Positions 14,548 through 18,776 of a stretch of 18,776 nucleotides of DNA are shown here, in pieces (positions within the stretch are counted from its first letter, which is position 1; each line of letters begins with the position of its first letter). The notes below the pieces were generated by a model. That model was not told the DNA's origin, did no database searches, and saw nothing but the letters and a program-made list of their open reading frames with translations. The stretch lies in NCBI GenBank assembly GCA_024691045.1, contig JAILOC010000159.1, positions 1 through 18,776 of the forward strand. Reading direction: 5' to 3'. A program made the translations under genes and the position numbers. This DNA comes from Lachnospiraceae bacterium (GTDB lineage Bacteria > Bacillota_A > Clostridia > Lachnospirales > Lachnospiraceae).

Positions 14548-16272
14548 TCATCTCTTGAGGTTGGTGAGCTCTTCGAGAAGAGTATCGGAAACGGTGATTA
14601 TACGTGAGTTTGCCTGGAATCCGCGCTGGGTGGTGATCATCTCGGTAAATTCTGCGGAGAGGTCTACGTTACTCATTTCGAGAACGCCGGTGGACATGTA
14701 GCCGCCTGATGCGGTAACGTCTACGCCGATGCCGTCGAATGAACCGGAGTTCATGGTAGCCTGGTAGAGGTTATCTCCGTGCTTCTCAAGGCCTGAGGAG
14801 TTGGGGAAGCTGGCGGTAGCAATCTGACCGAGGAGCTTGGTCATGCCATTGTCATAGCTTGCGTAGATCATTCCGTCTCTCTGGATCGAAACACCGATCA
14901 TGTCGCCGAGCTTACGTCCGGTTCCGATTCCGTTCTTGTCGCCGTAGGTAGCGGTAACGGTTGAGGTTCCGTTGTTATTGAACATTGAGATTCCGGACCA
15001 GTTGAGGGCAATGTCTTCATAGTTCGAAGTATTGTCAGCAGTGTTGGCGATGATCTTGGAAAGCTGGATAGTGGTATCACCAAGATTATTACCGCCGATT
15101 GAATCGAAAAGTCCGGTGTCTGTGTCGAACTTAAGGAGCTGACCCACAAAATTTCTTCCCGTAGTATCGAAGTCAAATGTGGTTGTGGAAGCGTCGGCAT
15201 CGGGGTCGAAAATGTTGGGAGTGGTCGTACCGTTAGCTGCATTATCGATCAGAGCCTTTACGGTGTAATCGTTTCCTCCTACAGTCACATACATATTCAG
15301 AAATGAATTGGTAGAGCCTTCGAATCCGTAAGCCTTGGCGATAGCATCATATACAGCCTGCTTCTGCTCGTCTGTAGCGGTAGATGAGGTTGCGATATCG
15401 CTTAAATTCGCAAGAATATTTGCAGTGGGTGTCGCCTTATCGGTAAGCTGCTTATTGGTGGTATCCCATACGAATGAGTTGCTGTTGAAAGTAAGCGCTG
15501 CCTTGTCCTTAACGGAAGTATTATTTCCGAAAAGATCTCCGGCTGCGGAGATATCGACCTCATTTCCCTTGGCATCAAGGAGCTTAGTGAGCTCTGCGGA
15601 ATACTCTCCGTCCTCATCCGTGGACTTGATGATGAATCTTGCAGTGTACTCATATCCGAGTGCATCGTAGAGATTGAGGTTTACGGTCTTTCCGGCTTCG
15701 GAGTTGACGTCGGTATCGTTCTTGTCAAGAATACCGGTAACGGTTCCCTTGGTTGTTGCCTCGGGGGGATAGGTAAGATTGTCGGCGCTCATGATGCGGA
15801 GAGCCTGAACGGTGTCCTGCTTGATGGAAAGGGTCTCGGGATCAACGCCCCAGCCCATTACATTGTAACCGGTGGAGGTCATGCAGAGGTTTCCGACACC
15901 GTCTACATAGAATGAACCGTCACGGGTGAAGTAATTGGCAAGGCCGTCGGAAACTACGAAGAAGTTGCTTCCGGTGATCATGATATCGAAGGGATTTCCG
16001 GTCGACTGAGCGGAACCCTGTGAAGAAATGTTGACATTGATGGCTCCGGATTTAACGCCGAGACCGATCTGGCGGGCATTTACACCACCTACACCGGTGG
16101 TTGCGTTTGCACCCGATGCGGACTGTGTGGTCTGAGACATCAGATCCGCGAAGGTAACCGAACTGGATTTGAACGCAGTAGTGTTAACGTTAGCGATATT
16201 GTTACCGATAACATCCATCTTGGTCTGGTGGGTCTTAAGTCCGGCAACACCGGAGTAAAGAGATCTCATCAT
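14548..16272 (-). CDS. flgE: FlgE, flagellar hook protein
   Basis: 574-residue rod/hook-family protein that polymerises into the hook. The N-terminal D0 segment MMRSLYSGVAGLKTHQ (1-16) continues with DVIGNNIANVNTTAFKSS (20-37). The C-terminal D0 segment (about 525-574) has LEMSNVDLSAEFTEMI and TQRGFQANSRIITVSD. D1/D2 lie between, with FVVSDGLANYFTRDGSFYVD near 105 typical of hook proteins. At 574 residues it is longer than many hook proteins (about 400-450); the extra length is an Asn/Thr/Asp-rich outer region (about 200-430). Adjacent ATG codons start the frame, and the first is best spaced from GGAGG. It ends at a strong terminator. It has its own candidate promoter and leader upstream. Confidence 0.96.
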   Translation of the reverse strand: MMRSLYSGVAGLKTHQTKMDVIGNNIANVNTTAFKSSSVTFADLMSQTTQSASGANATTGVGGVNARQIGLGVKSGAINVNISSQGSAQSTGNPFDIMITGSNFFVVSDGLANYFTRDGSFYVDGVGNLCMTSTGYNVMGWGVDPETLSIKQDTVQALRIMSADNLTYPPEATTKGTVTGILDKNDTDVNSEAGKTVNLNLYDALGYEYTARFIIKSTDEDGEYSAELTKLLDAKGNEVDISAAGDLFGNNTSVKDKAALTFNSNSFVWDTTNKQLTDKATPTANILANLSDIATSSTATDEQKQAVYDAIAKAYGFEGSTNSFLNMYVTVGGNDYTVKALIDNAANGTTTPNIFDPDADASTTTFDFDTTGRNFVGQLLKFDTDTGLFDSIGGNNLGDTTIQLSKIIANTADNTSNYEDIALNWSGISMFNNNGTSTVTATYGDKNGIGTGRKLGDMIGVSIQRDGMIYASYDNGMTKLLGQIATASFPNSSGLEKHGDNLYQATMNSGSFDGIGVDVTASGGYMSTGVLEMSNVDLSAEFTEMITTQRGFQANSRIITVSDTLLEELTNLKR

Positions 16273-16282
16273 AAGGCAGTTT

Positions 16283-16307
16283 CCTCCATTATTAAAAAAA
16301 GTGGAGA
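16283..16307 (-). promoter_or_regulatory. Possible hairpin masking the flgE ribosome binding site
   Basis: On the mRNA, UCUCCA (16302-16307) can pair with UGGAGG (16283-16288), which contains the flgE Shine-Dalgarno sequence. This gives five Watson-Crick pairs plus one G-U, with a 13-base U-rich loop. If it forms, it would limit translation until opened by a protein, an alternative fold or temperature. The stem is short, so this is a hypothesis. Confidence 0.35.
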
Positions 16308-16331
16308 GTTGCGGCAGATCTGTGGCCGCAT

Positions 16332-16345
16332 GAAGCGAACGCTTC
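16332..16345 (-). promoter_or_regulatory. 14-bp dyad GAAGCGTTCGCTTC at the predicted flgE transcript start
   Basis: Perfect 6-base arms around a 2-base centre, spanning the predicted +1 (near 16341). It may be an operator or a 5' stem-loop. A similar dyad sits at the predicted start of the flbD transcript, though the sequences differ. Confidence 0.4.
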
Positions 16346-16347
16346 CG

Positions 16348-16375
16348 GTTATACTTTGAGGGGTCCTTCTGTCAT
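16348..16375 (-). promoter_or_regulatory. Candidate sigma-A-like promoter for flgE
   Basis: ATGACA (16370-16375, 5 of 6 matches to TTGACA), a 16-base spacer and TATAAC (16348-16353, 5 of 6 matches to TATAAT). It sits in the 137-base gap between the flagellar operon protein and flgE, giving a leader of about 70 bases. It would boost hook protein relative to its neighbours, which fits the high copy number of FlgE. No terminator precedes it, so read-through from flgD is also likely. Confidence 0.5.
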
Positions 16376-16409
16376 TCGGGTACCCCGGCCTCCATCCAGG
16401 TCCGGCATA

Positions 16410-16790
16410 TCAAGCAATAACCGCTCCGTTTATATTAGTGAATACATTTTCATTTCCGGCTTCAAGTGCTGTTATAACGGTTCTCGAAGGGACGTTTACG
16501 ATAAATGCCATATCGTCGATCATCACGAGTGAATCCCTGATCCCCTTGTCGGCCGCCATATCGGTGCCGTTTGAAAGTCTTCCGAGCTGCTCTCCCGTCA
16601 TCTCAAGTCCGCGGTCGCTCATTCTTAAGGACGCATGCTTGGAGAATTTAACCTGAGAGCTTTCATTTGCCTTTTCCGTAAGGATCCTTGAAAAAGAGCT
16701 CTGAGTAGTTTCGGGAGACTTGGCGCCCACCGTAAAGCCGATGGATTTGGATAAGCCGGCTGCATACAGAGCCTGTACATTCATTTCCAT
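16410..16790 (-). CDS. TIGR02530-type flagellar operon protein
   Basis: 126-residue small protein of the conserved 'flagellar operon protein' family found between flgD and flgE in Firmicutes. Its molecular role is not established; a hook-assembly role is inferred from position. The diagnostic stretch runs from VKFSKHASLRMSDRG (47-61) through KGIRDSLVMIDDMAFIVNV (82-100) to RTVITAL (103-109) and NVFTNINGAVI (115-125). The ATG at 16790 is chosen because AAGGAGG lies 8 bases upstream. A longer frame beginning with TTG at 16808 would place that ribosome site inside the coding sequence. It has no membrane segment or signal peptide. A sigma-D-like promoter lies directly upstream. Confidence 0.9.
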   Translation of the reverse strand: MEMNVQALYAAGLSKSIGFTVGAKSPETTQSSFSRILTEKANESSQVKFSKHASLRMSDRGLEMTGEQLGRLSNGTDMAADKGIRDSLVMIDDMAFIVNVPSRTVITALEAGNENVFTNINGAVIA

Positions 16791-16798
16791 ACGCTTTT

Positions 16799-16805
16799 CC
16801 TCCTT
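16799..16805 (-). promoter_or_regulatory. Ribosome binding site deciding the start of the flagellar operon protein
   Basis: AAGGAGG, eight bases before the ATG at 16790. It rules out the upstream in-frame TTG at 16808 as the true start. Confidence 0.85.
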
Positions 16806-16814
16806 CAATTACAT

Positions 16815-16841
16815 ATATCGGCACTCTCCTTAAAAATCTTA
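16815..16841 (-). promoter_or_regulatory. Candidate sigma-D (sigma-28) promoter upstream of the flagellar operon protein and flgE
   Basis: GCCGATAT (16815-16822) is an exact match to the Bacillus sigma-D -10 consensus. TAAGATTT (16834-16841) matches the -35 region TAAAGTTT at 6 of 8 positions, with 11 bases between. Written in the short form it is TAAG-N15-GCCGATAT. The -35 box overlaps the flgD stop codon. Transcription would begin near 16808, just before the AAGGAGG ribosome site. It is the best such match I found on the minus strand of the window. Confidence 0.6.
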
Positions 16842-17612
16842 ACCGTTTTCTTCTTTTCCAATCGAAACACCCTCTGCGGCAGTGTTTACATCAGCCTCGC
16901 CGTCAGCGGTCTCTTCCGAAGATTCCTTATTTTCAGCCTCTTTCTGAGCTGCATTTGCTGCTGCGACAAGAAGCTCGTTAAGCTTCGCTACGTATATATT
17001 CATCTTGGCGACATCATCGTCATCGAGGAAGCCCTTCTCATAATCTCCGATCGAATTGTAAAGATTAAGGAGATTTGTGATCGTATTTCCGTGGTCTGCG
17101 ATATTGATCTGATCGACTGCGGGAAGATCCCCTATCGTCTGTGCGAATTCCTTTGCGATATCCTCTGCGTTTGAATACTCACCGCTGATAACGGAAACGA
17201 TATCGGATGCCTTGTAGAGATTGCCGTCGATGGACATATATGCCTTGCCCTCTTCGAAGGTAACGTAGTCGACAAAGCCTCTGGTCTGGGTGGACTTGCC
17301 GCTTTCATCGGTGCTCTCGATTATGACTTCCTTTCCGACATAGGTGCTGTATCTGGAAAGCTCCATGGTGGTGGACATATTGTTGAGAGCTTCTACCTGT
17401 GAGAACTGTGCATACTGTGAGATGTATTCGGTGTTGGAAGTGGGCTCTAAGGGATCCTGGTACTTCATCTGTGCTACGAGAAGTTGCAGGAATGCATCCT
17501 TATCCATGCCGGAATTGCTTCTCTCCGCAGTCTTGGAAAGGGAATCCTGGGATGCGCTTGTAACTATCTCACCGTTTTTGACTGTTGCTGAAGTTCCTGA
17601 AACAGATGACAT
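16839..17612 (-). CDS. flgD: FlgD, hook capping/scaffold protein
   Basis: 257-residue hook cap that guides FlgE polymerisation. The diagnostic N-terminal region is DKDAFLQLLVAQMKYQDPLEP (37-57), followed by NTEYISQYAQFSQVEALNNM (60-79) and YVGKEVI (91-97). After a beta segment (to about 145), the C-terminal part is helical and ends in an acidic Ala/Glu-rich tail (about 215-257) with no recognisable Ig/Tudor-type FlgD domain. The ATG at 17612 is preferred over the in-frame ATG at 17651 because AAAGGAG lies 7 bases upstream of it, and the upstream ATG falls in a hairpin with no ribosome site. The usual first residues (MSSVSG) support this choice. Confidence 0.93.
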   Translation of the reverse strand: MSSVSGTSATVKNGEIVTSASQDSLSKTAERSNSGMDKDAFLQLLVAQMKYQDPLEPTSNTEYISQYAQFSQVEALNNMSTTMELSRYSTYVGKEVIIESTDESGKSTQTRGFVDYVTFEEGKAYMSIDGNLYKASDIVSVISGEYSNAEDIAKEFAQTIGDLPAVDQINIADHGNTITNLLNLYNSIGDYEKGFLDDDDVAKMNIYVAKLNELLVAAANAAQKEAENKESSEETADGEADVNTAAEGVSIGKEENG

Positions 17613-17619
17613 ATTTTTT

Positions 17620-17626
17620 CTCCTTT
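17620..17626 (-). promoter_or_regulatory. Ribosome binding site deciding the flgD start
   Basis: AAAGGAG, seven bases before the ATG at 17612. It lies inside the longer frame starting at 17651, so the longer start is unlikely. Confidence 0.85.
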
Positions 17627-17643
17627 CAGCAGGTGTATCTAGT

Positions 17644-17665
17644 CTGCGCACATAAACGTGCGCAG
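17644..17665 (-). other. Intercistronic hairpin between fliK and flgD
   Basis: CTGCGCAC and GTGCGCAG (17644-17651 and 17658-17665) form a perfect 8-bp stem with a 6-base loop in the 57-base gap between the fliK stop and the flgD start. No T-run follows, so it is not a terminator. It could stabilise or separate the two parts of the message, or slow read-through translation. Confidence 0.7.
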
Positions 17666-17669
17666 GCTG

Positions 17670-18776
17670 TTAAGCTGTGTAATCTACCTTATTGCCGTTT
17701 GCGGCCATCATCTCGGCTGCGATACGCTTTTCATCATCCATGCCGGATGTGTCAAGTTCGTCATCATCACCGGAAAGATCGATCCTTCTGGTACGTCTTC
17801 CGCCCCTGCCGCTCCTGCTCTCATCGGCAGCCTGGCCTGCGCCGCGGTCAAGATTGCCTTCGAATCCGTGCGATGCAACGGTAACCTCTACGGCTTCAAC
17901 CTTGATGCCCTGCGCCTCAAACTGCTCCGCAAGTCTTACCATCTGGCTTTCGACAGCGGCCCTGACTGCTTCGTTTTCGGTGACAAAGCTGGCGGTGATG
18001 ACACCGGCGTTATTGGTAACATGGATATGAAGGGTACCGAGCGATGCGGGATGAAGCTGCATCTCGACATCGGAATAATCTCCGTCGGTAACGGTCTTCA
18101 TATTCTCAAGGATCTGATCCGCGATCTCACGTGTATTGTCCGTATAGGAAACGGGTGCTTCGGGAGCGGGTGCATCGATATTCTCAGTCTGAATATCTGA
18201 CAGGCTAAGCTGTGCGTGGGCACCTGCGTGCTCATCACCTGAAGCCTCGCCTTCCGTTCCCTTTCCGCCACCGGAAGCCTCTCCGGCCTGCATGACAACC
18301 TTGGACTGACCTGTTACGGATCCGTTTTCCGTCACTGTAACAAGCTCGAAATCTCCGTCCTGATTCCTTACGAATCTGTCGACGGATCTGTCATCCTGAT
18401 CTTCTGTTCTGACTTCGGGAATTTCAGCCGAAACGGCATCGATCTCTTCGAAAACTGCAGAATTTACTGCATCTACCAGTTCAGATACAGTCATCTCTCC
18501 AACTTGGGAGTCCGACGTAAGCACTTCCGAAAGCATTTCCATACCGGCCTTGTAGATCTCATATCCGGCTTCGTCAGTAAGCAGATCAAGCTTTGATCCG
18601 GCACCGAGTGCGTTTACGAGGAAGGAACTCATTACGTCCTTATCAAGTAAAGCATTCTCTGTTATGCCGCCCGCCTCAAGAAGATCCTGAAATTCTTCAG
18701 GCGAAATATTAAGCAGCTCCGCAATCTTGTCACCCAGTTCGGAAACAATCGCGCTGAGAGCTTCCGTTGCGGATAC
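17670..18776 (-). CDS. fliK: FliK, hook-length control protein (5' end outside window)
   Basis: 368 codons are visible and the frame stays open to the right edge, so the ATG at 18632 is internal, not the start. FliK measures hook length and triggers the FlhB specificity switch. The visible N-terminal part (SPEEFQDLLEAG and following) is typical of Clostridial FliK, followed by an acidic, Gly/Glu-rich low-complexity middle. The conserved C-terminal flagellar-hook domain (about 216-300) has MQLHPASLGTLHIHV and LAEQFEAQGIKVEAVEV. An Arg/Gly/Asp-rich tail ends in ANGNKVDYTA, a recurrent FliK end in Clostridia. flgD follows after 57 bases. Confidence 0.92.
   Translation of the reverse strand, partial: VSATEALSAIVSELGDKIAELLNISPEEFQDLLEAGGITENALLDKDVMSSFLVNALGAGSKLDLLTDEAGYEIYKAGMEMLSEVLTSDSQVGEMTVSELVDAVNSAVFEEIDAVSAEIPEVRTEDQDDRSVDRFVRNQDGDFELVTVTENGSVTGQSKVVMQAGEASGGGKGTEGEASGDEHAGAHAQLSLSDIQTENIDAPAPEAPVSYTDNTREIADQILENMKTVTDGDYSDVEMQLHPASLGTLHIHVTNNAGVITASFVTENEAVRAAVESQMVRLAEQFEAQGIKVEAVEVTVASHGFEGNLDRGAGQAADESRSGRGGRRTRRIDLSGDDDELDTSGMDDEKRIAAEMMAANGNKVDYTA

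Noticed and set aside
16290..16325. Possible terminator before flgE (GCGGC/GCCGC stem upstream of T7)
   Set aside because: The stem is only 5 bp with a 9-base loop, and 12 bases separate it from the T-run. This is not the geometry of an intrinsic terminator.
17670..18632. fliK as a complete 320-residue gene starting at 18632
   Set aside because: The same frame is open for all 48 codons upstream to the window edge, with FliK-like sequence and no ribosome site at 18632. The true start is outside the window.

Overview
This window is a continuous stretch of a Firmicutes fla/che (flagellum and chemotaxis) locus. Every gene I can support lies on the minus strand, so transcription runs from the right edge to the left. 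The organism is most likely a motile member of the class Clostridia, plausibly Lachnospiraceae. This is inferred from gene order and from family features: a FliY-type switch protein in place of a plain FliN, a FlbD/SwrD gene before motAB, the small 'flagellar operon protein' between flgD and flgE, and the FliK C-terminus ending near GN-VDYTA. The inference rests on pattern only, because no search could be run.

Layout in transcription order (right to left): fliK (5' end outside the window), flgD, the TIGR02530-type flagellar operon protein, flgE, [terminator and promoter], flbD/swrD, motA, motB, fliL, fliM, fliY, cheY, fliO, fliP, fliQ, fliR, flhB, flhA, flhF, flhG, a YcgR-like PilZ protein, and cheB (3' end outside the window). 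The right block makes the hook: length control, capping scaffold and hook protein. The middle block makes the stator (MotAB, FliL, FlbD) and the switch/C-ring with its CheY-P input and phosphatase (FliM, FliY, CheY). The next block is the type III export gate (FliOPQR, FlhB, FlhA). The left block sets flagellar number and placement (FlhF, FlhG) and links motility to c-di-GMP (PilZ protein) and receptor adaptation (CheB).

Spacing inside the blocks is very tight (1-20 bases, with one TAATG overlap), so most genes are probably co-transcribed and translationally coupled. The larger gaps hold the only non-coding signals I can support. These are a perfect intrinsic terminator after flgE followed by a TATAAT promoter for flbD-motAB, a sigma-D-like promoter overlapping the end of flgD, a sigma-A-like promoter with a possible RBS-masking hairpin before flgE, a GC-rich hairpin between fliK and flgD, and nested inverted repeats before cheB. 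No gap exceeds 300 bases. I see no mobile elements, CRISPR arrays, tRNA or rRNA.

Nothing here looks like a wholly new system. The points most worth a second look are the internal transcription architecture, the two dyad-bearing leaders, the structured cheB leader, the 33-bp coding minisatellite in fliY, and the DTAGH variant in FlhF. Two gene starts (flgD and the TIGR02530-type gene) are placed downstream of the longest possible start because the ribosome binding site lies inside the longer reading frame.
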